Assembly: GCA_963724495.1 (NCBI GenBank)
Contig: CAVRUZ010000009.1
Location: 19,566 to 83,565, forward strand
Origin: CAVRUZ01 sp963724495
GTDB taxonomy: Bacteria; Actinomycetota; Actinomycetes; Propionibacteriales; DAIQRJ01
Direction: 5' to 3'
Length of the DNA: 64,000 nt
Shown: positions 27,280 to 35,012 of the stretch, in pieces
How the letters are laid out: each line of letters begins with the position of its first letter
Position numbering within the stretch: position 1 is the stretch's first letter
The notes under the pieces: model-generated
What the model was told of the DNA's origin: nothing
Databases searched by the model: none
Seen by the model: the letters and a program-made list of their open reading frames with translations, nothing else
Position numbers and translations under genes: made by a program

Positions 27280-28259
27280 CCAGAGGTCCACTCGGCCCTC
27301 GTGAGCTCGGCAGCCTCGGCGCAGCTCGTCCACCGGATCCTGTTGCCCAGCAGCCGATTCACCCGCTCACCAAGCAGGTCCAGCGCGCGAAGTCCCACCT
27401 TCGTGCCGTTGCCGTACAGGCACTGCCAGTGCGTGACGATCGCCGGCCAGCCGCCGGCCTCGAGGATGGGCAGGATGGCGCCCTCGGACCCGTCGTCGGT
27501 GAGGTAGCGGTCAGCGATGCTCTGTACCAGCTCATCATCGTCGCGGCTGTGGTGGAGCGACGCCCAGAAGTGGTCGTTGATGTTCGTCACGATCGAGACG
27601 AGCGTGTTGCCGCCCTCGGCCCTCGCCACGTAGGGCCTCGTCCAGGGCCGATCGTTGAACGCGTGCAGGAAATACCACGAGTGCTTTCGATTGTTCACCG
27701 CGAGTTGCGCGGCCATGATCGCCTGCTGATACTCCGACTCCACGTGGTCGGCGAAGCTCCACGGACTCGTGACTCCGCTGGCATCGATGCCGGCGTCGGC
27801 AAGGAGTTGCAGGGCGTAGGTGATGTAGGGCGTCAGCGTGCTGATGTCCTGGTGCCGCGACCACACGAGCTCCGTCTCCGACAGCATCGAGCCGTCGTCG
27901 AGATTGACTGCCCAGTCGTGGGTGAGCATCTCCGGTGAGAAGTCGAACCTCGGACCCAGCCGCGTGCGCGCTGTCTCGATCCACGACCGGGTGACCTCCG
28001 GCGGGTGACCCTCGATGCCACGGACGATGTCTCCGCGGCCGGCAGGCATCGGCACGATCGAGAACTTGCCGGCCATCCCATGGCGTTCGGTCACGTCGCA
28101 GAACTCGTCGAGCAGGCTGTTCGGAACCTCGTCCACGAGGCGCACGCCATCGCCGGTGAGCGGCTCCTTGTCGTGCGCATCCGGGAGGTGATGTCGATAC
28201 AGGTGGACGACAGGGCAACCGTCGTCGATGACCAGCGAGAGCGGCACAGCCTCTGGCAT
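27276..28259 (-). CDS. Uncharacterised protein, possible NodB-like fold
   Basis: A 327-residue protein with no signal peptide. It opens with VPLSLVIDDGCPVVHLYRHHL, an Asp-Asp near the first strand as in polysaccharide deacetylases, then RHGMAGKFSIVPMPAG, RFDFSPEMLTHDWAVNL (His possible metal ligand) and GGWPAIVTHWQCLYGNG. The distances do not fit a classical NodB set, so I give this only as an idea. It overlaps the DUF402 gene by 4 bases. Similar proteins sit in carbohydrate clusters of other bacteria as I remember, but I cannot verify this. Confidence 0.5.
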   Translation of the reverse strand: MPEAVPLSLVIDDGCPVVHLYRHHLPDAHDKEPLTGDGVRLVDEVPNSLLDEFCDVTERHGMAGKFSIVPMPAGRGDIVRGIEGHPPEVTRSWIETARTRLGPRFDFSPEMLTHDWAVNLDDGSMLSETELVWSRHQDISTLTPYITYALQLLADAGIDASGVTSPWSFADHVESEYQQAIMAAQLAVNNRKHSWYFLHAFNDRPWTRPYVARAEGGNTLVSIVTNINDHFWASLHHSRDDDELVQSIADRYLTDDGSEGAILPILEAGGWPAIVTHWQCLYGNGTKVGLRALDLLGERVNRLLGNRIRWTSCAEAAELTRAEWTSG

Positions 28260-28378
28260 TCCTGACCTCCTGATTGGCTTCTCGAGTGCGCCGCGACGCT
28301 ACCCGGCGTCACGGTCGGGCCCGCGACCAAGGTCGCCGGTCCGGGGAGCGTCCGTTGGCTCACTGGCAGGCTGCGCCC

Positions 28379-29041
28379 ATGACCGAGGAAGCGGAGTCCG
28401 AGGAGCGCGACTACCTGCAGTGGCACGACGCCTACGACGATCCCGGCTCCGACCTGTCGCGCCGGCTCAGCGTCGTCCAGGGGCACATTCGCGACCGGTT
28501 GAACGCCACCACGGGACCCATCCGAGTTCTCAGCGTCTGCTCCGGTGACGGTCGCGACATCCTCGACGTGCTGGCCGAGCGGTCGGACCGCGAGCGGGTG
28601 TCCGGTGCTCTGCTCGAACTGCACGAAGGCGTCGCCGAACGCGCCCGGCAGCGGATCGACGAGCTCGGACTCGCCGACCGGTTCGAGGTCCGGACTGTGG
28701 ACGCCGGGCTCACGGACAGCTTCATCGACGCCGTGCCGGCCGACATCGTGTTGCTGGTCGGCATCTTCGGCAACATCCACCCGCCCGAGATCAAGGCCCT
28801 CATCGACACGGTCCCGCAGCTCGCGCGGCCGGACGCGCTGGTGCTCTGGACGAGGGGACGCTCGGTTCCGGGCGGTGGCGGCCGCACGAGTGAGATTGCG
28901 GGCTGGGTGCGCGACGCCGGGTGTGCCGAGCTCTCGATCACGGCCCCGGCGGACGCCCAGTTCGTCGTCGGGGCCGCGGAGTTCCGTGGCGTTCCCGAAC
29001 CGCTGCGCACCGGCCGGCGGCTGTTCACCTTCTTCCGCTGA
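28379..29041 (+). CDS. Class I SAM-dependent methyltransferase
   Basis: A 220-residue protein with a Rossmann-fold methyltransferase pattern: PIRVLSVCSGDGRDILDVL (motif I, with an atypical CSGDGRD for ExGxGxG), VSGALLELHE (acidic residue binding SAM), ADIVLLVGIFGNI (motif IV). The substrate cannot be told. The ATG at 28379 is preceded by the sense-strand end of an intergenic region shared with the divergent 27276-28259 gene. Two further small enzymes follow on the same strand. Confidence 0.8.
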   Translation: MTEEAESEERDYLQWHDAYDDPGSDLSRRLSVVQGHIRDRLNATTGPIRVLSVCSGDGRDILDVLAERSDRERVSGALLELHEGVAERARQRIDELGLADRFEVRTVDAGLTDSFIDAVPADIVLLVGIFGNIHPPEIKALIDTVPQLARPDALVLWTRGRSVPGGGGRTSEIAGWVRDAGCAELSITAPADAQFVVGAAEFRGVPEPLRTGRRLFTFFR

Positions 29042-29136
29042 CGGGTGCATTCGACCACATTGCGGACCGGAACCGTCCGCAATGGCCTGGACACTTGGTC
29101 GTACGTCCGCTTCGACAACACACCGAGGAGCTGTTC

Positions 29137-29733
29137 ATGACGACCGCATCGCAGGCGACCACCCGCACGTTGACCGAATCCCTGGTCGACCAGCTCGAGT
29201 GGCACTGGCAGGAGCACCTACGGCCTCGCTTCGACGGGCTCACCGACCAGGAGTACTTCGCCGAGCCGGTGGCCGGCTGCTGGAACGTGCACCCGCGCGG
29301 CCGGTCCAGCGCTCCGGTGCAGGCCGGGTCGGGCGCCTTCACCATCGACTTCGCCTTCCCGCAGCCGGAACCGGCGCCGGTCACGACGATCGCCTGGCGG
29401 CTGGGTCACCTGCTGGTGGGCGTGTTCGGAGCGCGCAACGCGAGCCACTTCGGCGGACCGCCGTGCGACTACGAGTCGTTCGACTACGCCGGCACGGCCG
29501 CAGGCGCCCTCGCCCAGCTCGACGAGCAGCACGACCGCTGGATCGCCGGCGTCCGCGCGCTCGACGACGAAGCGCTGCGCCGCCCGGTCGGGCCTGCCGA
29601 GGGCCCGTTCGCCGAGTCGCCGATGATCGACCTGGTGCTGCACATCCACCGCGAGGTGATCCACCACGGTGCGGAGATCGCGCTGCTGCGGGACCTCTGG
29701 GCGCACGGGCTGCCCGACCAGCGGGCGGCCTGA
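29137..29733 (+). CDS. DinB/YfiT-like protein (mycothiol-dependent fold)
   Basis: A four-helix-bundle DinB_2 protein, 198 residues, with HLLVGVFGARNASHFGGP, the conserved PMIDLVLHIHREVIHHGAEIALLRDLW (His metal triad expected) and a GAGGA site before the ATG at 29137. In actinobacteria many of these use mycothiol or bind a metal for small-molecule transfer; the partner is unknown. Spaced 75 bp from the next gene. Confidence 0.8.
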   Translation: MTTASQATTRTLTESLVDQLEWHWQEHLRPRFDGLTDQEYFAEPVAGCWNVHPRGRSSAPVQAGSGAFTIDFAFPQPEPAPVTTIAWRLGHLLVGVFGARNASHFGGPPCDYESFDYAGTAAGALAQLDEQHDRWIAGVRALDDEALRRPVGPAEGPFAESPMIDLVLHIHREVIHHGAEIALLRDLWAHGLPDQRAA

Positions 29734-29808
29734 CCTCAAGCCGAGCAGCGAAGGAGGCAGCGGCGATCACCGTCGGCGACGCCTGAGGTCAGGGCACAAT
29801 CGTCTGCA

Positions 29809-30334
29809 ATGGCAACCTCGGCGGCCGACGTCCGCACCATCATCACCGTGCTGCGACGTCACTGCATCGATCCCGGCGTCTCCGGTGGCTGGGGAGTCGA
29901 CGCCCTGGCCGGCCGGCAGACCCGGCCGCATCGCGATCTGGATCTCTCCGTACCGGCTGACCACCTGGACCGTGCGCTGTTCGCCTTGACCGGCTTGGGA
30001 TTCTCGATCTCGGTCGACTGGCTGCCCGTGCGAGTGGAGCTGGCAGCGCGGAGTGAGTGGGTCGACCTCCACCCCGTTCGGGCCCGTCGCGACGGGAGTG
30101 CGTGGCAGGCAGGACTCGACACGCCCGGATCCCTGGTCCGCTGACGAGGTCGGCGGATTCGTCTATCCGGCGGACGGATGGGCTGAGGGATCGCGTGGAC
30201 GGACTGCCGGTGCGGTGCATCTCTGCCGATCTGCAGCGGCAGTTCCACTCCGGCTACTTCCCGCGCGACATCGACCTGCACGACCTCGAAGGTCCTTGCA
30301 CTCCCTGCCGGAGCAGGTCAACCGCCCAGACTAG
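29809..30334 (+). CDS. Nucleotidyltransferase, aminoglycoside/lincosamide-type (frameshifted)
   Basis: The N-terminus MATSAADVRTIITVLRRHCIDPGVSGGWGVDALAGRQTRPHRDLDLSVPADHLDRAL has the GGWGVDAL and H-R-D-L-D catalytic Asp pair of the ANT(2'')/Lnu nucleotidyltransferases. Frame 2 gives WSADEVGGFVYPADGWAEG and frame 3 DGLPVRCISADLQRQFHSGYFPRDIDLHDLE, the C-terminal block of this family. Two, perhaps three, single-base shifts near 30130, 30190 and 30290 separate them. The end overlaps the convergent DUF1345 gene. A resistance role is possible from family, not shown here. Confidence 0.75.
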
Positions 30335-30981
30335 CAACGAAGTTGATCAGCGTGGCGATGACGAAGGTGCCGAACACGTAGCTCAGAAGGGCGTGCTGCA
30401 GTCCGGCCGTGCGCATCGTGGTGTTCCGGAAGCCGGTGTCCGAGACCTGGAAGCACATGCCCATCGTGAACGCGACATAGGCGAAGTCGCGGTAGCTCGG
30501 GACCACCGTCCCGGCGAAGTCGATGCCGCCGCCGGCATCGTCGCCCGGAGCCTTGCCCGTGAGCGCAGCGCCCATACCCGCTTCAACGTCGGCGTAGTAG
30601 AGCTGCCCGTACAGAGCCGTGAAGATGGTCTGCACCGAGAACCAGGCAACGGCGCAACTGAGCAACGCCACCGCCGCCTGCAGGTCGCGGGTGGCCTCCG
30701 CCCCCGAACAGCAACAGCGCAACCGACGCGAGACTGCCGAAGGCGAGGAGCACGACCAGGACATGTGACACGAGTCGGCCCGGTTCCTCCTCCTGAGCAT
30801 GCAGCCGTGTCTGGTCGCCGTCGAACGGCCACATGACCACCCAACTCCACGCCGAATAGACGACGCACAGCACAGCCAGCCCGATCAGCAGCCCGAATCG
30901 CCACCCTGACTGGGCGGTCGTAATCGCACCGGCCGCGCGCGCAACGACGATCGCGACCATCAGTCGTATCCGCCCGGCCAT
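30318..30981 (-). CDS. DUF1345 membrane protein (one frameshift)
   Basis: MAGRIRLMVAIVVARAAGAITTAQSGWRFGLLIGLAVLCVVYSAWSWVVMWPFDGDQTRLHAQEEEPGRLVSHVLVVLL is the N-terminal pair of helices of the DUF1345 family, and EATRDLQAAVALLSCAVAWFSVQTIFTALYGQLYYA with DFAYVAFTMGMCFQVSDTGFRNTTMRTAGLQHALLSYVFGTFVIATLINFVASL is the rest. They join after one base in a GC run near 30705 is removed. At least five helices and the conserved DFAYVAFTxGMxxQVSD pattern are present. Function unknown; it is a general inner-membrane family. Confidence 0.85.
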
Positions 30982-31074
30982 CAGTCCCTCCTCGCCGCAC
31001 TCATCGTGTCCCACCGACGAGACCGGTCGGCGTCTGACGCGCCACCACGACGGAGCACGTGTCACAGTGCTGCC

Positions 31075-31434
31075 ATGGACGCCGGGCCGCCGTTGGACAC
31101 GCTGGTGTTCTTCGTCCCGGTCGAGGACACCGACCGCGTACTCGAGGCGGTCTTCGCCGCCGGCGCTGGCCGCGTCGGCCAGTACGCCGACTGCGCGTTC
31201 GTCTCCTCCGGGACCGGGCAGTTCCGGCCGCTTCCGGGCTCGGCGCCCTCGGCTGGGCACGATCGGGGAACTCAGCCAGGTCGAGGAGAACCGCGTCGAA
31301 CTCGTCCTCCCGCGTTCGAGTCGGCCTCGGTGGTGGCGGCGTTGCTTGCGGCCCACCCCTACGAGCAACCGGCCTGGTCGGTCTTCGAGAACGCCGTCGT
31401 GCCGACCGCGGATCCAGCAGGGCAGGCCGGCATG
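31075..31434 (+). CDS. NIF3/YqfO-like alpha-beta domain protein (two compensating frameshifts)
   Basis: The segment LVFFVPVEDTDRVLEAVFAAGAGRVGQYADCAFVSSGTGQFRPL then IGELSQVEENRVELVLPR then VVAALLAAHPYEQPAWSVFENAV is the small ferredoxin-like domain inserted in NIF3/YqfO and found alone in other bacteria. The middle part is in another frame, gained near 31245 and lost near 31315, so the two errors cancel. The stop is unclear: the frame continues into the peptidase gene, but a shift would let it end at the TGA overlapping that ATG (ATGA). See the fusion note in findings. Confidence 0.7.
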
Positions 31435-32025
31435 ACGACACTCGTGACGGGCTTCGATCCCTTCGGTGGCATGAGCAGCAATCCCTCGCAGGCTGCTGGT
31501 TCGTGGCTGGCCGACCATCATGACGACACCGTGTTCGTGCCGGTGCCGACTAGCTACGCCGGCAGCGTCACTGCTCTGGAGCGTGCGCTCCGGACGCACA
31601 GTCCAGCCTCCGTGCTGCTGCTGGGCTTCGCCGCCGGCGCAGCCGGTCTGCGGCCCGAGCGGTGCGCCCGCAACCGGACCACCGCCGCAGCACCGGACAA
31701 CGACGGCAAGTGGCAGGCCGGTCCGATCCAGGCAGACGGACCGGACCGGATCGATACTTCCGTCGACTACGACGGGCTCCTGAACGTCCTTGGCAGCAAG
31801 GGAATTCCGCACACGGCCTCGGACGACGCGGGCGGCTACGTGTGCAACTGGCTGTACTGGCACGCGCTGGTCGACCATCCACAGCTGCCGATCCTGTTCG
31901 TGCACCTGGCCGAATCGCCAACCAGGGCTCAGTGGCGCAAGAACTGTGCCGGCCTGTTGCTGATAGCCGATGCCCTATCAGCACGATCTGCGGTCAGTAC
32001 TCGTCGTGCCGCTTCCCCGTCGTGA
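31432..32025 (+). CDS. pcp: Pyroglutamyl-peptidase I
   Basis: A cysteine peptidase (C15) removing N-terminal pyroglutamate. MTTLVTGFDPFGGMSSNPSQA is the family opening. RPERCARNRT has the catalytic Glu region, DDAGGYVCNWLYWHAL the nucleophilic Cys, and PILFVHLAESP the His. 197 residues is near the usual 200-215. It is preceded by the NIF3-like domain in the same frame. The C-terminus overlaps the convergent DUF899 gene by about 30 bp, and the last 15 residues (SARSAVSTRRAASPS) may be artefactual. Confidence 0.86.
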   Translation: MTTLVTGFDPFGGMSSNPSQAAGSWLADHHDDTVFVPVPTSYAGSVTALERALRTHSPASVLLLGFAAGAAGLRPERCARNRTTAAAPDNDGKWQAGPIQADGPDRIDTSVDYDGLLNVLGSKGIPHTASDDAGGYVCNWLYWHALVDHPQLPILFVHLAESPTRAQWRKNCAGLLLIADALSARSAVSTRRAASPS

Positions 32026-32660
32026 ACGTCGGAAGCTGCGGCCAGCCCTCGGGTGAGTCCTCCCACTCCTCCTGACGGCCGTAGGGGCTGATGTCGAGGT
32101 AGCCGACCAGCCCCGAGAGCGGCTCGACCCCGCGGCCAGTGGTCGAGTAGGTGAGGAACACCTCGTCGCCGCGGCGCAGGTAGACGCTCACTCCGGGCAC
32201 TTCACCGTCGGGCTGGGTCCAGCCGAAGTCCTGGTTGTACGAACAGCCCGACGACGAGACCCACGGCACCTGCCAGCCCATCCGCTCGGAGTAGGCCAGC
32301 AGCTTCTCGATCGGCGCACGGGAGATCCGGACGAAGCTGACGTCGTGCGCCCACAGATGGGCGAGGTGCGGGACGTTGTCGGCGAGGTTCGAGCAGCTCG
32401 GGCAGCCCGCATCCCACTCCGGGTCGAACATGAAGTTGTGCACGATCAGCTGGGACCGGCCATCGAACAACTCGAGCCAGGGTCACCGGACCGTTCGCAC
32501 CCTCGAACACGTAGTTGTCCACGCGCATCATCGGCAGTCGCCGGCGCCGTGCACTCACCTGGTCGCGTGCCTTGGTCTCGGCCTTCTCTTCGGCGAGGAG
32601 GTCGGCGCGTGCCTGCTCCCAGCGGCTCTTGTCGACCACGTCCGGGTATGCCTGCGTCAT
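31994..32660 (-). CDS. DUF899 thioredoxin-like protein (one frameshift)
   Basis: A family of thioredoxin-fold proteins of unknown function. Frame 1 gives MTQAYPDVVDKSRWEQARADLLAEEKAETKARDQVSARRRRLPMMRVDNYVFEGANGPVTL; frame 2 gives LFDGRSQLIVHNFMFDPEWDAGCPSCSNLADNV (CPSC active-site-like pair), WQVPWVSSSGCSYNQDFG and GVSVYLRRGDEVFLTYSTTGRGVE. Both join at VTLAE-LFDGRS after one base near 32475 is removed. The CPSC and later Cys suggest redox activity, which is not shown. Overlaps pcp. Confidence 0.85.
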
Positions 32661-32840
32661 GCGGTGTCCTCTCAGTCATGCTGTCTCTCGTCGATGCCGC
32701 GCGGCGGAAATGCGCGGTCACCAAGTCAGACTCGGCCGGTGCGCCCGGCTCATCGGGTACATGATGATCGTGTCCTGTGCCACAGGTTCATCGGTGATCA
32801 TGGGCTCTCCGGCCCGCGGACGACGGCGATCTAGGTCTCT

Positions 32841-32924
32841 TGACGCCAACGTGACATCAGGTCGGAAAGATTTGACGTCAGAACTGCTTGACGTGACGTC
32901 ATCGTGATGTCATGGTTGGCGTCA
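32841..32924. promoter_or_regulatory. Phased array of TGACRTCA-type octamers before the RHH gene
   Basis: Six palindromic or near-palindromic octamers stand at 32841 (TGACGCCA), 32852 (TGACATCA), 32873 (TGACGTCA), 32894 (TGACGTCA), 32905 (TGATGTCA) and 32917 (TGGCGTCA). Spacings are 11, 21, 21, 11 and 12 bp, one or two helical turns, so they lie on one face of DNA. This is how tandem ribbon-helix-helix dimers (MetJ, Arc, ParD) bind. The last octamer overlaps the gene's first codon. Autorepression by the downstream protein is likely. Confidence 0.75.
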
Positions 32925-33701
32925 TGGAACTCGCACCGCACGTAGATGCCATCCGTCGCGACCTGTCCGCGGCGACGGCGCTGGCCGATGACAGCACCCG
33001 AGAGATCGCTGCCCGGCTCGGCTCCACGCTCGACACGAGCGCCCGGATGGCCTTGATGGACGCGCTCTCGCAGGCGTGCGCGGAGATCAGCCGCGACCTT
33101 GCGCCCGGCTCGGTCGAGGTTCGCCTCGCCGGCCGTGACCCTCAGTTCGTCGTCACCGCTCCCCCGAGGATGACACCGGCAGCCGAGCCCACCCGGGCCG
33201 TGCCGACCACCGACGAGGACGAGGACGAGGCCACCGACGCCACCGAGGGTGACGAAGACACCGCCGAGGGCGGCGAGGAGGAGTTCGACGAGGAGGACGG
33301 CAACACCGTCCGGCTCACCTTCCGGCTCCCGGCCGGCCTCAAGAACCGGGTGGAGGCGGCGGCCAGCGACAGCGGCCAGTCGGTCAACGCCTGGCTCAAC
33401 GACGCGGTCCGCTTCGCGGTCGACATGAACGACTGGAGCGCGTTCGGCCAGGGCCGAGGGCCGCGCCCGCCACGGGCACCCTCGCCCACCGCGTCCGCCC
33501 CGTCCGCCCAAGGACAAGAGCGGCCGCCGCGGCGGGATCAACTTCGGCGAGATGTTCGGCGACATGTTCGGCAACATCGGCGAGCAGGTCAGCCGCGAAG
33601 TCGAGCGGTCGCTCCACGGCCTGCACGGCGAACACGGCCCGCACGGCAAGCCGGGCAAGAAGCACGGCCCGGACACCCACGTCAGCGGCTGGGTCCGCTG
33701 A
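32924..33701 (+). CDS. Acidic ribbon-helix-helix regulator (HicB-like; one frameshift)
   Basis: The first 90 residues form a helix-rich domain (LAPHVDAIRRDLSAATALAD; LMDALSQACAEISRDLAPG). A very acidic linker (TDEDEDEATDATEGDEDTAEGG) leads to a ribbon-helix-helix domain NTVRLTFRLPAGLKNRVEAAASDSGQSVNAWLNDAVRFAV. After SAPSA, one added base near 33505 restores a Gly/His-rich tail: KDKSGRRGGINFGEMFGDMFGNIGEQVSREVERSLHGLHGEHGPHG, ending at 33701. The start is the ATG at 32924, inside the operator array; 32912 is possible. It is an Arc/HicB-type DNA binder that probably controls its own cluster. Confidence 0.82.
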
Positions 33702-33793
33702 CCCAGCCAGCACCACCAACGTCACGAAAGACCATGCCGACCCCACGCGTCGGTACCAACACCTAGGCGCACGCGCCATCAGGAGGCATTGCC

Positions 33794-34696
33794 ATGCCCA
33801 GCTACAGCTTCGACACCCCCGAGCCGATCGACCTTCGGGTCTCCAATCCGTCCGGCACTGTCGATGTCAGCACCCATGACCGACCGGTCACCGAGATCAC
33901 GATCGAGGGTGACGAGAGGTCGATCGAACAGGACGTCGAGGTCGAACAGCGCGGGAACCAGATCCGCGTGAAGATCGAGCCGCAGAACCGCTGGGGCAAC
34001 GGTCGGGACTATGAGGTGACGATCGCCGTCCCAGCACAGTCCGACGCCAGGGTGGAGACCGCCTCGGCCGAGATCCACCTCGGCGGCACGTACGGCGACG
34101 TCCGCGCCAACAGCGCCAGCGGAGAGGTGCACCTCGACGTGGCCGACTCGGTTCGGATCGAGACCGCCAGCGGCGAGATCCACGCTCAGCACGTGCGCGG
34201 CGACGGCAAGTTCAACTCCGCCAGCGGCGAAATCGGCGTGGAGCGGTGCGACGGCGCCAAGCTCGAGCTGAACACCGCCAGCGGCGAGATCCACGTCGAA
34301 TACGCCGCTGGTGACATGCGCGCCAACGCCGCGTCCGGCGACATCAGTGTCGAAGAGGTGTACGGCGACTTCTCCGCGGCCGTCGCCTCGGGCGACGTCA
34401 GCGTGGAGTACATCCACGCCGGCGAGGCCAGGGTCGAGACGGTGTCGGGTGACGTCTCCGTCGGAGTCGCCGAAGGCACCGCGATCTGGCTCGACATCCA
34501 CACGATGACCGGCGACGTCGAGGTCGAGCAGGAAATGGGTGGCGAGCCCGAGCCCGGACAGCCCACCCTTCAACTCAGGGCGAACACGCTGTCCGGTGAC
34601 GTGAGCGTGCATCGGAGCGATCGTCGCCCGGAGCCAGCAGCCCGCCCGGAGATCGACGAACACGGAGAGCACCACAGTCCTGCCTACCAAGACTGA
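33794..34696 (+). CDS. DUF4097 beta-strand-repeat protein
   Basis: A 300-residue protein with a right-handed beta-solenoid pattern: about ten copies of a roughly 18-22-residue unit in which Ala-Ser-Gly-Glu/Asp-Ile/Val recurs (ETASGEIHAQHVRGDG, SASGEIGVERCDG, TASGEIHVEYAAGD, AASGDISVEEVYGD, ASGDVSVEYIHAG, TLSGDVSVHRSD). The N-terminal part (YSFDTPEPIDLRVSNPSGTVDV) is typical of the family. No signal peptide or membrane helix, so probably cytoplasmic or peripheral. AGGAGG is 8-13 bases before the ATG. It sits between the RHH regulator and the microprotein/ABC pair. Confidence 0.88.
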   Translation: MPSYSFDTPEPIDLRVSNPSGTVDVSTHDRPVTEITIEGDERSIEQDVEVEQRGNQIRVKIEPQNRWGNGRDYEVTIAVPAQSDARVETASAEIHLGGTYGDVRANSASGEVHLDVADSVRIETASGEIHAQHVRGDGKFNSASGEIGVERCDGAKLELNTASGEIHVEYAAGDMRANAASGDISVEEVYGDFSAAVASGDVSVEYIHAGEARVETVSGDVSVGVAEGTAIWLDIHTMTGDVEVEQEMGGEPEPGQPTLQLRANTLSGDVSVHRSDRRPEPAARPEIDEHGEHHSPAYQD

Positions 34697-34778
34697 GCGC
34701 CACCAGCCCGAACCGCAGGGCGCTTTGCCCACTGACCTGATGTCCCTGATCCACCCGATCTGATTGAGGGTTCCTCTC

Positions 34779-35012
34779 ATGCTGCCCGCACCGCTTCCCG
34801 AACTGGCCGAGGTCAGGCGGGGCGACCGCCTCGCGTTGGCCTCCAAGAGGAGGCGCGCCGCCCGCGTGGCCACCCGTTCGAGCTCGGTGCGGGCACGGCT
34901 CGCTGTCGCGATGACCCGGTTCGCGGCGCGACTCGACAACGAGGCCAGCCGGTCCGTGCTCGCAACAGGCGCCCCCGCGCGTCTGCACGGGCCGGCTGGT
35001 GCCGGCCGATGA
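34779..35012 (+). CDS. 77-residue Arg/Ala-rich microprotein
   Basis: MLPAPLPELAEVRRGDRLALASKRRRAARVATRSSSVRARLAVAMTRFAARLDNEASRSVL... contains about 13 Arg and no Cys. It is amphipathic and positively charged. The stop overlaps the ABC transporter start (ATGA), so it is in the same transcript and is translated with it. I do not recognise it. Options are an ABC-exporter accessory, a peptide precursor or a DNA/RNA-binding basic protein; no leader or core can be marked. Confidence 0.55.
   Translation: MLPAPLPELAEVRRGDRLALASKRRRAARVATRSSSVRARLAVAMTRFAARLDNEASRSVLATGAPARLHGPAGAGR

Noticed and set aside
30053..30334. A second separate gene after the nucleotidyltransferase start
   Set aside because: Its protein continues the same family pattern (ADGWAEG, then DLQRQFHSGYFPRD in another frame), so it is one broken gene.
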